Origin: Antarctobacter sediminis
GTDB lineage: Bacteria > Pseudomonadota > Alphaproteobacteria > Rhodobacterales > Rhodobacteraceae
Direction of reading: 5' to 3'
DNA: 64,000 nucleotides
NCBI RefSeq assembly: GCF_019218285.1
Contig: NZ_JAHUZG010000003.1
Location: forward strand, 1-64,000
Below the pieces are notes generated by a model. That model ran no database searches. It saw nothing but the letters and a program-made list of their open reading frames with translations, and was not told the origin of the DNA. Positions 1 to 8,142 of the stretch are shown piece by piece. The position numbers and the translations under genes were made by a program. Numbering within the stretch: the first letter of the stretch is position 1; the number at the start of each line of letters is the position of its first letter.

Positions 1-1
1 T

Positions 2-52
2 GAAGGTGGCCGGACCGTGGGTTCGGGCGTTGTCTCGAAGATCCTGAAGTAA
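2..52 (+). CDS. tuf: Elongation factor Tu, C-terminal fragment
   Basis: Only the last 16 codons are inside the window. They read EGGRTVGSGVVSKILK and then TAA at 50-52, the highly conserved end of the EF-Tu C-terminal beta-barrel. EF-Tu delivers aminoacyl-tRNA to the ribosome as a GTP complex. Its position just before rpsJ is the usual end of the str operon (rpsL-rpsG-fusA-tuf). The 5' part lies outside the window, so the start and the number of tuf copies cannot be judged. Confidence 0.93.
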   Translation, partial: EGGRTVGSGVVSKILK

Positions 53-90
53 GACGGGTTCCCCCCGCCTTCGGCACCGACAAACACGAA

Positions 91-117
91 GGGCGCCTCC
101 AATCGGAGGCGCCCTTT
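91..117 (+). terminator. Intrinsic terminator of tuf
   Basis: A perfect 10-bp stem (GGGCGCCTCC / GGAGGCGCCC) with an AATC loop occupies 91-114 and is followed by TTT. It starts 38 bases after the tuf stop and separates the str operon from the S10 leader. Confidence 0.85.
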
Positions 118-168
118 CGCGTAGAAAAGCGCGCGCTGCAAAACACGTTGGATTCGGGATAAACGCCC

Positions 169-197
169 TTGTCACACTGGGGTGCAGACGATATACG
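169..197 (+). promoter_or_regulatory. Candidate sigma70 promoter of the S10 block
   Basis: TTGTCA (169-174), a 17-base spacer and TATACG (192-197) fit a housekeeping promoter. The -10 lacks T at its last position, which is common in Rhodobacterales and is the class known to be helped by CarD. Predicted transcription start is near 204, giving a leader of about 113 bases before rpsJ. Confidence 0.6.
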
Positions 198-221
198 CGC
201 GCAACGGCCAACTGGTCGTGC

Positions 222-247
222 AAGGCGGGGTGATTCCCCGCCTTTTG
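222..247 (+). terminator. Terminator-like hairpin in the rpsJ leader (candidate attenuator)
   Basis: AAGGCGGGG and CCCCGCCTT form a 9-bp stem around a TGATT loop (222-244 region), followed by a short T run. It begins about 18 bases after the predicted start site and 70 bases before rpsJ, so it lies in the S10 leader and not at the end of tuf, which has its own terminator. The arrangement recalls the attenuated S10 leader of enterobacteria, but L4 control is not shown here. Confidence 0.5.
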
Positions 248-316
248 GGTTCGATGAGGGTGCGCGGTGGTCGCGTGTCCTCCTCTCAACCCCAACATCG
301 TGAATAAGGCTGTTCA

Positions 317-622
317 ATGAACCAGAACATCCGTATCCGGCTCAAGGCGTTTGATTACCGCGTGCTTGACGCCTCCACCCAGGAGATCGTCAACACCGCC
401 AAGCGCACCGGCGCCACGGTTCGCGGGCCGATCCCGCTTCCGAACAAGATCGAGAAATATACCGTTCTGCGCGGTCCGCACGTGAACAAGAAGTCGCGTG
501 ACCAGTTCGAGATCCGTACGCACAAGCGTCTGCTCGACATCGTCGATCCGACCCCGCAGACCGTTGATGCCCTGATGAAGCTCGACCTCGCCGCTGGCGT
601 GGACGTCGAGATCAAGGTGTAA
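317..622 (+). CDS. rpsJ: 30S ribosomal protein S10
   Basis: This 101-residue protein is the small-subunit head protein S10, also known as NusE, the NusB partner in antitermination. The sequence [15 protein letters not shown] at the N-terminus and the [21 protein letters not shown] loop region are diagnostic, and length matches the family. It is the first gene of the S10 block; rplC follows after a 15-base gap. Its leader carries a promoter and a terminator-like hairpin. Confidence 0.98.
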   Translation: MNQNIRIRLKAFDYRVLDASTQEIVNTAKRTGATVRGPIPLPNKIEKYTVLRGPHVNKKSRDQFEIRTHKRLLDIVDPTPQTVDALMKLDLAAGVDVEIKV

Positions 623-637
623 GGGAGGCCGATGGAC

Positions 638-1477
638 ATGCGCTCTGGAGTGATCGCAAAGAAGATCGGCATGACCCGTCTCTTTATGGAAGACGGCAAG
701 CAGATCCCCGTCACCGTGCTGCAACTGGACAACCTTCAGGTTGTCGCGCAGCGCACCAATGACCAGCACGGCTATACCGCTGTTCAGCTGGGCGCCGGCA
801 CCGCCAAGGCAAAACGCGTTAGCCAAGCCATGCGCGGCCACTTTGCCGTTGCCAAGGTCGAGCCGAAGCGGAAGGTCGTGGAATTCCGCGTCGCCCCCGA
901 AAACCTGATCGAAGTGGGCGAGGAAATCATCGCCGACCATTACTTCGAAGGTCAGTTCGTGGACGTCAGCGGCATCACCATCGGTAAAGGTTTTGCCGGT
1001 GGCATGAAGCGCCACAACTTCGGCGGTCTGCGCGCCACGCACGGCGTGTCGATCAGCCACCGTTCGCACGGCTCCACCGGTCAGTGTCAGAACCCCGGTA
1101 AGGTGTTCAAAGGCAAGAAAATGGCCGGCCACATGGGTTCGGTGCGTGTCACCACGCAGAACCTGCAAGTGGTCAAGACCGACAGTGACCGCGGCATCAT
1201 CATGATCAAGGGCGCCGTTCCCGGCCCCAAAGGATCCTGGGTGACTGTCAAGGACGCCGTCAAGAAGCCGACCCCGGACAATGTCATCCTGCCCGCCGCT
1301 CTGATGAGCGCCAAGCGTGAAGCGATGAAAGCCGCCGAGGAAGCCGCCGCCGCAGCCGCAGCAGAGGCCGAAGCCGAAGCCAAGCGTCTTGCCGAAGAGC
1401 AGGCCGCAGCCGAAGCAGACGCGCTGAAAGCAGCCGAGGCTGAAATCGAGGCCGAGAAGAAGGAAGGCGACGAATGA
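638..1477 (+). CDS. rplC: 50S ribosomal protein L3 with a long C-terminal tail
   Basis: L3 is an early 23S rRNA assembly protein that reaches toward the peptidyl-transferase centre. The core matches the family through VAIKKIGMTR-like N-terminus ([16 protein letters not shown]) and the GSTGQCQ motif, a site of glutamine methylation in many bacteria. The start at 638 lies 9 bases after GGGAGG (623-628); an in-frame ATG at 632 is only 3 bases away and is less likely. Residues from about 230 to 279 form an Ala/Glu/Lys-rich tail absent from E. coli L3 (209 residues) and likely to be a charged helix. The stop overlaps rplD by ATGA. Confidence 0.96.
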   Translation: MRSGVIAKKIGMTRLFMEDGKQIPVTVLQLDNLQVVAQRTNDQHGYTAVQLGAGTAKAKRVSQAMRGHFAVAKVEPKRKVVEFRVAPENLIEVGEEIIADHYFEGQFVDVSGITIGKGFAGGMKRHNFGGLRATHGVSISHRSHGSTGQCQNPGKVFKGKKMAGHMGSVRVTTQNLQVVKTDSDRGIIMIKGAVPGPKGSWVTVKDAVKKPTPDNVILPAALMSAKREAMKAAEEAAAAAAAEAEAEAKRLAEEQAAAEADALKAAEAEIEAEKKEGDE

Positions 1478-2091
1478 AACTCGACGTGATCAATCTCGAC
1501 GGCGCAGCAGCCGGTGAGGTCGAGCTGGACGAGGCCCTGTTCGGGCTCGAGCCGCGCGCCGACATTCTCCACCGCGTCGTCCGCTGGCAGCGCAACAAGG
1601 CGCAGGCCGGTACGCACAAGGTCAAGACCCGCTCGGAAGTGTCTTACTCGACCAAGAAGATCTATCGCCAGAAGGGCACCGGCGGCGCACGCCACGGCTC
1701 GCGCAAGGCACCGATCTTCCGCAAGGGTGGCATTTACAAGGGCCCGACCCCGCGTTCGCACGCCCATGAGCTGCCCAAGAAGGTCCGTAAGCTGGGCCTG
1801 ATGCACGCGCTGTCCGCCAAGGTCAAAGCCGGTTCGCTGGTTGTGATCGAAGCCGCAGATTGCGACGGCAAGACCAACACGCTGGCCAAGCAGGTTGCAA
1901 ACCTGGGCTGGAAGCGCGCGCTGGTCATCGACGGCGCACAGGTGAACGAGAACTTTGCCCGTGCAGCGGCCAACATCGACGGTCTCGATGTGCTGCCGAG
2001 CCAGGGCGCAAACGTCTATGACATCCTGCGTCGCGATACGCTGGTTCTGACCAAGGCGGGTGTCGAAGCACTGGAGGCTCGTCTGAAATGA
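1474..2091 (+). CDS. rplD: 50S ribosomal protein L4
   Basis: L4 is 205 residues here, the usual size. It binds 23S rRNA and its extended loop lines the exit tunnel; the loop is visible as [21 protein letters not shown]. In enterobacteria L4 also represses the S10 operon through the leader. The gene overlaps rplC and rplW by ATGA at both ends, so translation is probably coupled across the block. Confidence 0.97.
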   Translation: MKLDVINLDGAAAGEVELDEALFGLEPRADILHRVVRWQRNKAQAGTHKVKTRSEVSYSTKKIYRQKGTGGARHGSRKAPIFRKGGIYKGPTPRSHAHELPKKVRKLGLMHALSAKVKAGSLVVIEAADCDGKTNTLAKQVANLGWKRALVIDGAQVNENFARAAANIDGLDVLPSQGANVYDILRRDTLVLTKAGVEALEARLK

Positions 2092-2384
2092 GCGCGAAGG
2101 CAGAACACTACGACGTGATCCGCAAGCCGATCATCACCGAAAAGTCGACCATGGCGTCCGAAAATGGCGCAGTTGTCTTTGAAGTGGCGATCGACGCGGC
2201 CAAACCGCAGATCAAGGAAGCGGTCGAGGCGCTGTTCGGTGTCAAGGTGAAGGCGGTCAACACCACCATCACTAAAGGCAAGCAAAAGCGTTTCCGCGGC
2301 ACCCTGGGTCGTCGCAAGGACGTGAAAAAGGCCTATGTTACCCTCGAAGAGGGCAACACGATCGACGTGTCGACCGGTCTTTGA
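2088..2384 (+). CDS. rplW: 50S ribosomal protein L23
   Basis: At 98 residues this is L23, the exit-tunnel rim protein that docks trigger factor and SRP. The N-terminal [15 protein letters not shown] and the [17 protein letters not shown] segment are typical. It is the last gene of the first S10 block; in most bacteria rplB follows directly, but here a strong terminator and a glycosyltransferase gene come next. Confidence 0.97.
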   Translation: MSAKAEHYDVIRKPIITEKSTMASENGAVVFEVAIDAAKPQIKEAVEALFGVKVKAVNTTITKGKQKRFRGTLGRRKDVKKAYVTLEEGNTIDVSTGL

Positions 2385-2425
2385 TTGGATTTGCGGGCTG
2401 GGTTCATCCCCGGCTTGCAGACTTC

Positions 2426-2462
2426 GGAAAGGCCCTCGCAGCGATGCGGGGGCCTTTTCCGA
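2426..2462 (+). terminator. Intrinsic terminator after rplW
   Basis: GGAAAGGCCCTCGC (2426-2439) pairs with GCGGGGGCCTTTTCC (2446-2460) around a 6-base loop, with the T run inside the 3' arm. It lies 41 bases after the rplW stop, so the S10 cluster is transcriptionally cut here. Confidence 0.8.
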
Positions 2463-2597
2463 TTGAAGGGGCGGGAGCGGCAAAGCGCTGGCCCGTCGAG
2501 ACGAGGTGTTGTTCAATCCGTCCAAGGTTTGCGCTGCCTTGCCGGTCCGCTGTCCGGGGCCGCGGCGGACAAACGTTTCAGAAGGCTCAGGGGTGCC

Positions 2598-3626
2598 ATG
2601 GCGCGACTGCTTTTTACTTTGCCACGGTTTCACACCAACATGTGGTTCGCCGTGCGGCGTTTGCTGGCCGATGGGCATGAGGTTCGTCTGTTGGTCTGCA
2701 TGGCCTCAGGCGGCGAGGATCATTCGATGGTCGAACCTGTGGTCATGGGGAAATCTCCGGCTTACGAGGAGGTTGAAAAGGAAGTCACCGATTTCCGTCC
2801 CGACCTTGTGATCATTCGCAATGCATGGGCCATCAGCCGCCGTGCCTCACGCGCGGCGCGACGGCAGGGCATTCCGCGCATCCTGTACAATCAGGTGCCT
2901 GACGATGTGCTGACCGGTTTCGGACGGCGCGTGTTGTTGCGATATAAAGGGCTGCCTGTTGAGCGGTTCACCCCGGTGCGCGGGCAAAACCGCAGCAAGC
3001 CGCGCGACCCCTACGCGCGATTCATGCCTTTACCGGTCGATGTTCTTCCGCATCAGGTACTGCCGCGCGAGGACGACCGGCTAAAGGTTCTGTTGGTTGG
3101 CAAACTGGGCGCCGAACGCAAGAACCAGCATGTGCTGATTCAGAAGATCGAGGAAATGAACGCGCAGGACCGGATCAGCCTGACTCTGGCCGGGACGGTT
3201 CCGGGACCGGACAATGCGCATTACGCAACGATTCAGGACATGGCGCGTCGCCCGTGGATCAAGCTCGCTGGTTCTGTCCCTTTCCTTGAGATGGGGACGC
3301 TGCACGCCTCGCATGACGTATGCATTCTGCCCAGTTTCGATGAGTTGCGCGGCACCTCTCCACTTGAGGCAATGGCCTATGGCGCGGTTCCGATGATTTC
3401 GAACCAGTGCGGCTCTGCCGGGGATCTGACCCATGGTGATGACGGCGTGGTTTTCGATCCATTGCACATGGAGCAAGCCGTCGAATGGTTGCTGAAATTG
3501 GATGCGGATCGCGCGGAGTTGGACCGAATGAAACAGGCCGCCCATGCAACATGGCGGCGCGACCTCAGCGAAGAGGCGTTTTCGCGCAATATCCGTGCCT
3601 TGCTGGACGATTTCGGAGTGTCGTGA
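2598..3626 (+). CDS. GT-B glycosyltransferase, family 4-like
   Basis: The predicted 342-residue protein has the two-domain GT-B layout: an N-terminal acceptor half opening MARLLFTLPRF and a C-terminal Glycos_transf_1 half. The latter contains VLLVGKLGAERKNQ, HASHDVCILPSF and SPLEAMAYGAVPM, the nucleotide-sugar site with its conserved Glu. The start at 2598 was chosen because this domain begins there; the open frame upstream contains the rplW terminator. Sugar donor and acceptor cannot be named, but such enzymes usually build surface polysaccharide or glycolipid. It is a non-ribosomal insertion inside the S10 cluster. Confidence 0.82.
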   Translation: MARLLFTLPRFHTNMWFAVRRLLADGHEVRLLVCMASGGEDHSMVEPVVMGKSPAYEEVEKEVTDFRPDLVIIRNAWAISRRASRAARRQGIPRILYNQVPDDVLTGFGRRVLLRYKGLPVERFTPVRGQNRSKPRDPYARFMPLPVDVLPHQVLPREDDRLKVLLVGKLGAERKNQHVLIQKIEEMNAQDRISLTLAGTVPGPDNAHYATIQDMARRPWIKLAGSVPFLEMGTLHASHDVCILPSFDELRGTSPLEAMAYGAVPMISNQCGSAGDLTHGDDGVVFDPLHMEQAVEWLLKLDADRAELDRMKQAAHATWRRDLSEEAFSRNIRALLDDFGVS

Positions 3627-3701
3627 CGACAGTTTTTTTCCGGGCGTGCCAACTGTCCAAACCCGGCTTGGTCCGAGTTGGCGGAATGGCTCGGCTGCCA
3701 C

Positions 3702-3730
3702 TTGACGTGACGCCCAACCTCGCCTAAACG
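3702..3730 (+). promoter_or_regulatory. Candidate sigma70 promoter of the rplB block
   Basis: TTGACG (3702-3707), 17 bases, TAAACG (3725-3730). The -35 is near consensus and the -10 lacks T at its last position. Predicted start is near 3737, about 155 bases before rplB, so the second S10 block can be transcribed independently of rpsJ. Confidence 0.68.
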
Positions 3731-3745
3731 ACCCCATCCGCAGGG

Positions 3746-3777
3746 AGCCCCGGATTCGTCCGGGGCTTTGCTTTTCT
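3746..3777 (+). terminator. Terminator hairpin in the rplB leader (glycosyltransferase terminator and/or attenuator)
   Basis: AGCCCCGGA and TCCGGGGCT form a perfect 9-bp stem with a TTCG loop (3746-3767), followed by TTGCTTTTC. It would end transcripts of the upstream glycosyltransferase, but it also lies about 9 bases downstream of the predicted rplB start site, so transcripts from that promoter must read through it. Confidence 0.7.
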
Positions 3778-3795
3778 TTGCGGATGACGCGAATC

Positions 3796-3848
3796 GGGCA
3801 CCTTCGGGGGCCTATACCACTGGCCACCTTCGGGGGGCTGATAACATA
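3796..3848 (+). repeat. Two imperfect 26-base tandem units in the rplB leader
   Basis: The sequence runs GGCACCTTCGGGGGCCTATA and then GGCCACCTTCGGGGGGCTGATA. Both units carry C-TTCG-G, the core of a stable UUCG tetraloop hairpin, and the first can form a 7-bp stem with one mismatch. They lie 45-95 bases before rplB, within its predicted 5' untranslated leader. Confidence 0.55.
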
Positions 3849-3891
3849 GGCCGGGTTTCGATCTGGCCGTAAGCAACGGAAGACAGAAAGC

Positions 3892-4734
3892 ATGGCACTC
3901 AAGTCGTACAAGCCGACGACGCCGGGCCAGCGCGGGCTGGTGCTGATCGACCGTTCGGAGCTGTATAAAGGACGCCCCGTCAAGGCCCTTACCGAAGGTC
4001 TGACGAAGAAAGGCGGCCGGAACAACACCGGACGGATTACCGCACGTCGTCGCGGCGGTGGCGCAAAGCGCCTCTACCGGATCGTCGATTTCAAGCGGAA
4101 CAAGTTCGACGTCAACGGCATCGTTGTTCGTATCGAATATGACCCCAACCGCACGGCATTCATCGCACTCGTCCAGTATGACGACGGCGAGCAGGCCTAT
4201 ATCCTCGCCCCCCAACGTCTGGGCGTGGGCGACAAGGTTGTCTCGTCGGCAAAGGCCGACATCAAGCCGGGCAACTGCATGCCGTTCTCGGGTATGCCGA
4301 TCGGTACCATCGTGCACAACATCGAGCTGAAGCCCGGCAAGGGCGGCCAGATCGCACGCGCCGCGGGCACCTATGCCCAGTTCGTCGGCCGTGACGGTGG
4401 CTACGCTCAGATCCGCCTGTCCTCGGGCGAACTGCGCATGGTCCGTCAGGAATGCCTGGCCACGGTTGGCGCGGTCTCGAACCCCGACAACTCGAACCAG
4501 AACCTCGGCAAGGCCGGCCGCGTCCGCCACATGGGCAAGCGTCCTTCCGTCCGCGGTGTCGTCATGAACCCGATCGACCACCCGCACGGCGGTGGTGAAG
4601 GCCGTACCTCGGGTGGCCGTCACCCGGTGACGCCTTGGGGCAAGCCGACCAAGGGCAAGCGCACCCGCAACACCAACAAGGCATCGCAGAAGCTGATTAT
4701 CCGCTCGCGTCACGCCAAGAAGAAGGGGCGGTAA
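3892..4734 (+). CDS. rplB: 50S ribosomal protein L2
   Basis: L2 is 280 residues, close to the usual length, and helps form the peptidyl-transferase region and subunit bridge B7b. Visible signatures are [15 protein letters not shown], the OB-like half [14 protein letters not shown], and the C-terminal [19 protein letters not shown], which contains the conserved His near the catalytic site. It opens the second S10 block; rpsS follows after 3 bases. Confidence 0.98.
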   Translation: MALKSYKPTTPGQRGLVLIDRSELYKGRPVKALTEGLTKKGGRNNTGRITARRRGGGAKRLYRIVDFKRNKFDVNGIVVRIEYDPNRTAFIALVQYDDGEQAYILAPQRLGVGDKVVSSAKADIKPGNCMPFSGMPIGTIVHNIELKPGKGGQIARAAGTYAQFVGRDGGYAQIRLSSGELRMVRQECLATVGAVSNPDNSNQNLGKAGRVRHMGKRPSVRGVVMNPIDHPHGGGEGRTSGGRHPVTPWGKPTKGKRTRNTNKASQKLIIRSRHAKKKGR

Positions 4735-4737
4735 TAT

Positions 4738-5016
4738 ATGTCGCGTTCCGTCTGGAAAGGTCCGTTCGTCGATTCCTACGTCCTGAAGAAGGCCGAGAAG
4801 TCGCGCGAGTCGGGCAAAAACGAAGTCATCAAGATCTGGTCGCGCCGCTCGACCATTCTGCCGCAGTTCGTCGGCCTGACTTTCGGTGTCTACAACGGCC
4901 AGAAGCACGTTCCCGTGATGGTCAGCGAAGACATGATCGGTCAGAAGTTCGGTGAATATTCGCCGACCCGCACCTACTACGGCCACGCGGCCGACAAAAA
5001 AGCCAAGAGGAAGTAA
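4738..5016 (+). CDS. rpsS: 30S ribosomal protein S19
   Basis: This 92-residue protein is S19, a head protein that contacts the A-site tRNA and pairs with S13. [11 protein letters not shown] at the start and [23 protein letters not shown] are diagnostic. It is separated from rplB by 3 bases and from rplV by 3 bases, consistent with one polycistron. Confidence 0.98.
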   Translation: MSRSVWKGPFVDSYVLKKAEKSRESGKNEVIKIWSRRSTILPQFVGLTFGVYNGQKHVPVMVSEDMIGQKFGEYSPTRTYYGHAADKKAKRK

Positions 5017-5019
5017 GCC

Positions 5020-5400
5020 ATGGGCAAGGATAAGAATCCCCGCCGCGTGGCGGACAACGAAGCGATGGCAAAGCTGCGCATGCTGCGCACCTCGCCGCAG
5101 AAGCTGAACCTCGTCGCCGCCCTGATCCGCGGCAAGAAGGTGGACAAGGCCCTCACGGACCTGACCTTCTCGAAGAAGCGGATCGCCGTTGACGTGAAAA
5201 AGTGCCTGCAATCGGCTATCGCCAACGCCGAGAACAACCACGGTCTGGACGTCGACGAACTGGTCGTCGCCGAGGCCTATGTCGGCAAGAACCTGGTCAT
5301 GAAACGCGGTCGCCCCCGGGCCCGTGGTCGTTTCGGCCGGATCAACAAGCCGTTCTCGGAACTCACCATCAAGGTGCGCCAGGTTGAGGAGCAAGCCTAA
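5020..5400 (+). CDS. rplV: 50S ribosomal protein L22
   Basis: At 126 residues this is L22, whose beta-hairpin lines the exit tunnel and is the target of many macrolide-resistance mutations. The hairpin tip is seen as [14 protein letters not shown]. Its last base overlaps the rpsC start (TAATG), so the two are translationally coupled. Confidence 0.97.
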   Translation: MGKDKNPRRVADNEAMAKLRMLRTSPQKLNLVAALIRGKKVDKALTDLTFSKKRIAVDVKKCLQSAIANAENNHGLDVDELVVAEAYVGKNLVMKRGRPRARGRFGRINKPFSELTIKVRQVEEQA

Positions 5401-6134
5401 TGGGTAACAAGACCAATCCGATCGGCATGCGCCTTCAGGTGAACCGCACCTGGGACAGCCGCTGGTACGCTGATACCAAGGACTACGGTGATCTGCTGCT
5501 CGAGGATCTCAAGATCCGCGAATTCATTTTCAACGAGTACAAGAACCCGCCGAAGCAGGCCGGCATCAGCCGCGTCATCATCGAGCGTCCGCACAAGAAG
5601 TGCCGTGTGACCATTCACACCGCGCGTCCGGGCGTCATCATCGGCAAGAAAGGCGCGGACATCGAGGTGCTTCGCAAGAAGCTGGCCACGATGACCGACT
5701 CGGAACTGCACCTCAACATCGTCGAGGTCCGCAAGCCCGAGCTGGACGCACAGCTGGTTGGCGAATCCATCGCCCAGCAGCTGGAGCGCCGGGTCTCCTT
5801 CCGCCGCGCGATGAAGCGGGCCGTGCAGAACGCCATGCGCATGGGCGCCCAGGGTATCCGGGTGAACGTCGCTGGTCGTCTGGGTGGTGCGGAAATCGCG
5901 CGTACCGAATGGTACCGTGAAGGCCGCGTGCCGCTGCACACGCTGCGCGCCGACATCGATTATGCCAACGTCGAAGCATCGACCCCCTACGGCATCATCG
6001 GCATCAAGGTCTGGATCTTCAAGGGCGAGATCATGGAACATGATCCGCAGGCCCGCGATCGCAAGAACCAGGAACTCCAGGACGGTCCGGCCCCCCGTGG
6101 CGCCGGTGGCGGCCGCCGGGATGATCGGAGGTAA
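5400..6134 (+). CDS. rpsC: 30S ribosomal protein S3
   Basis: S3 (244 residues) guards the mRNA entry tunnel. The KH domain carries the GxxG loop in [11 protein letters not shown], and the C-terminal half has [16 protein letters not shown]. The end is a short Gly/Arg-rich tail ([13 protein letters not shown]), common in alphaproteobacteria. rplP starts 2 bases after the stop. Confidence 0.98.
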   Translation: MGNKTNPIGMRLQVNRTWDSRWYADTKDYGDLLLEDLKIREFIFNEYKNPPKQAGISRVIIERPHKKCRVTIHTARPGVIIGKKGADIEVLRKKLATMTDSELHLNIVEVRKPELDAQLVGESIAQQLERRVSFRRAMKRAVQNAMRMGAQGIRVNVAGRLGGAEIARTEWYREGRVPLHTLRADIDYANVEASTPYGIIGIKVWIFKGEIMEHDPQARDRKNQELQDGPAPRGAGGGRRDDRR

Positions 6135-6136
6135 CA

Positions 6137-6550
6137 ATGCTTCAGCCTAAGCGTACAAAATTCCGCAAGGTTCAGAAGGGTCGGATCAAGGGCCTCGCCA
6201 AAGGCGGTTCCGATCTGAACTTCGGCACCTACGGTCTGAAGGCTCTCGAGCCCGAGCGTGTCACCGCGCGCCAGATCGAAGCAGCCCGTCGTGCCATGAC
6301 GCGTCACATGAAACGTCAGGGCCGCGTCTGGATCCGTATCTTCCCGGACACCCCCGTGACCGCAAAACCCATCGAAGTTCGTATGGGTAAAGGTAAAGGT
6401 TCGGTGGACCGCTGGACCTGCAAGGTCAAGCCGGGCCGCGTGATGTTCGAGATCGACGGCGTGAACGAAGACATCGCGCGTGAGGCCCTTCGCCTTGCGG
6501 CGATGAAGCTGCCGATCAAGACGCGCGTCGTGGTTCGCGAAGACTGGTAA
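6137..6550 (+). CDS. rplP: 50S ribosomal protein L16
   Basis: L16 (137 residues) organises the A-site and the peptidyl-transferase region. The N-terminus [16 protein letters not shown] and [21 protein letters not shown]-type core are standard. The Arg hydroxylated in E. coli L16 (Arg81) is present as Arg82 in EVRMGKGKG, one position later because of a one-residue insertion. It ends the second block; a strong terminator follows and rpmC lies 6 kb downstream. Confidence 0.98.
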   Translation: MLQPKRTKFRKVQKGRIKGLAKGGSDLNFGTYGLKALEPERVTARQIEAARRAMTRHMKRQGRVWIRIFPDTPVTAKPIEVRMGKGKGSVDRWTCKVKPGRVMFEIDGVNEDIAREALRLAAMKLPIKTRVVVREDW

Positions 6551-6582
6551 GCAGCGGGTTTCGGCCCAATGTCAAAATTTGG

Positions 6583-6616
6583 CCCCCGGCGCATGAGCGG
6601 CGGGGGTTTTTCTTTT
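6583..6616 (+). terminator. Intrinsic terminator after rplP
   Basis: A 10-bp stem with one G-G mismatch (CCCCCGGCGC / GCGGCGGGGG) and an ATGA loop at 6583-6606 is followed by TTTTTCTTTT. It closes the rplB-rplP block 32 bases after the stop codon. Confidence 0.88.
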
Positions 6617-6660
6617 GCGCGTGGTTTCCTAGGGTTGTGGGGATCTGACAAGGTAACCTG

Positions 6661-7332
6661 ATGATTGCACGCCTGCACCGCCACCTGATCCAGACCGTGA
6701 TGAGAGCCGCCGACCGGGGCCAACCCTTGGCCCGTTGGATCGTCGAACGCGAAACGAGACGGGCCTATTCAGAAATCCCGATCCCCTCTCCGATCGTGCG
6801 CGGGCAGTTTTTGATCCCCGACCTCAGCCAGCCCTTCGGTGATGACGATGACGACTTCATGGGCGATCCGCTGCGCGTGCCTTTGGAGCCAAGGCCGGTT
6901 TTGGCTGAGGCAGTCGTTGGGCAACGGGTAGAGGATCTGTCCTGCATGCTGGGATCATATGGGGCGGGTGGCTATGGGTTCTTCGGGCTGATGCTGGGTG
7001 AGGGATGGTTGATCCTGCCGATCATCGGCGCGGCCGAATGGCTGATGCTCGATGACCGGATCCTTGAAAGCCCGGTGGACCGGGACGCCTGGATCAAAGA
7101 AGGCGATGACAGCGCGCTGTTGCGGCGGTTGACCGGGAGCCGGATCACGGAGGCCGATTTCCGGCGGCACGGGTTGACCCTGAAATTCAACAATGGGGCG
7201 GTTCTGCGTATTGATGATGCCCCAGGCAGCCGTGCACCCCTGCCGGAGAACGGCAAGCCGCGCGCTTTTCCGGCGGATGATAACCTTGCCGAAGCGATCT
7301 TTCTCAGCCCGTCGGGCGAATTGTACCTGTAA
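6661..7332 (+). CDS. Hypothetical protein
   Basis: I do not recognise the family. The protein is 223 residues with an acidic run (FGDDDDDFMGD, around residue 60) and a hydrophobic stretch near residues 100-125 (GGYGFFGLMLGEGWLILPIIGAAEWLML). There is no clear signal peptide. Codon usage and low Lys content match neighbouring genes, so it is likely a real gene. It converges with the hydrolase gene at 7336, with only three bases between the stop codons. Confidence 0.6.
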   Translation: MIARLHRHLIQTVMRAADRGQPLARWIVERETRRAYSEIPIPSPIVRGQFLIPDLSQPFGDDDDDFMGDPLRVPLEPRPVLAEAVVGQRVEDLSCMLGSYGAGGYGFFGLMLGEGWLILPIIGAAEWLMLDDRILESPVDRDAWIKEGDDSALLRRLTGSRITEADFRRHGLTLKFNNGAVLRIDDAPGSRAPLPENGKPRAFPADDNLAEAIFLSPSGELYL

Positions 7333-7335
7333 AGC

Positions 7336-8052
7336 CTATCCGGGAAAGATCGCGGCCATCGCGCTGTCAAAGCGCGCCCATGTCATGGTCGCCTTGTTGC
7401 CTGCGTATCCTTCGTAATAGGATTCGCCGGATGGGAGGGGCAGGCCAGCCCAGACCTTGGCCAGTCGGTACATAAAGCCCCGGCGCGAAATTTCCCCCCG
7501 TTGGAACGCATGAAAGCCGGCATCCGCCAGCAGTTTGTTTGCCATGCGGTCCTGAAGGTCTGGCGAAAAGCGGGCCTGCGGATTGATCCCGAGATCGGCG
7601 ATGAGATGCCGCAGGGTATCCGGGATGACTTGGTAGCGACCGATGGCATGCGGCTGGCCCGGTGTAGCTGCAATCCAGTCGAGAATTTCTTGAACGGTCA
7701 GTTCTGTCGGGGGTTTGGGGGGCTTGATCTTGGCGCCGTGGATGACCGCGTCATAGCCACCGTGGCGCGACTCCGCCTCGGAAATCAGGCTGAGCAGTTT
7801 TGCTGTGGCGCCGTTCCCTGCCAATGTTCCAGAGCGGGCAGGGGCCGGTACGTCCGGTTCCGGCAAGGGGACCAGAAATCCCAGCCGATCGCCGCTGCCC
7901 AACAAGCCTTGCGATGGGGCGGAAGCACGCATGGCGATCAAGGGGCCGCGCGCCCGGGTTTCCCCCTGTGGGAAAAGCGAGGCGCTTTGCGCAACGGTTT
8001 GGCCGCCAAGAACCAGCAAGGTCGGCAAGATCAGGCTTCGGATCGGGAACAT
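7336..8052 (-). CDS. Secreted endolysin-like (GH104-type) peptidoglycan hydrolase
   Basis: The 238-residue protein starts with a Sec signal peptide (LILPTLLVLGGQTVAQSAS). The C-terminal half, from about residue 88, has the lysozyme-like pattern ISEAESRHGGYDAV, where the first Glu is the likely catalytic acid. LTVQEILDWI and HAIGRYQVIPDTL follow, a layout shared with phage endolysin-type transglycosylases. The middle is Pro/Ala-rich. It probably cuts periplasmic murein; no holin, spanin or phage structural gene is nearby, so it seems to be a resident gene. The exact family call is by motif only. Confidence 0.66.
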   Translation of the reverse strand: MFPIRSLILPTLLVLGGQTVAQSASLFPQGETRARGPLIAMRASAPSQGLLGSGDRLGFLVPLPEPDVPAPARSGTLAGNGATAKLLSLISEAESRHGGYDAVIHGAKIKPPKPPTELTVQEILDWIAATPGQPHAIGRYQVIPDTLRHLIADLGINPQARFSPDLQDRMANKLLADAGFHAFQRGEISRRGFMYRLAKVWAGLPLPSGESYYEGYAGNKATMTWARFDSAMAAIFPG

Positions 8053-8142
8053 TCTGCTCTCACGTCTGATTTGCGGGGACCATGCGCCTCAGAAGTTGAG
8101 ATTCCATTTCCCCCCGCCGTTTGGCTGGGCTAAAGCCCGGCC

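Noticed and set aside
3724-5394. A 556-codon minus-strand frame over rplB, rpsS and rplV
   Set aside because: It is opposite three certain ribosomal genes and has His/Val/Arg-rich shadow composition.
7336-8052. Prophage remnant
   Set aside because: Only one lysin-like gene, with a Sec signal; no integrase, structural, holin or attachment-site evidence.
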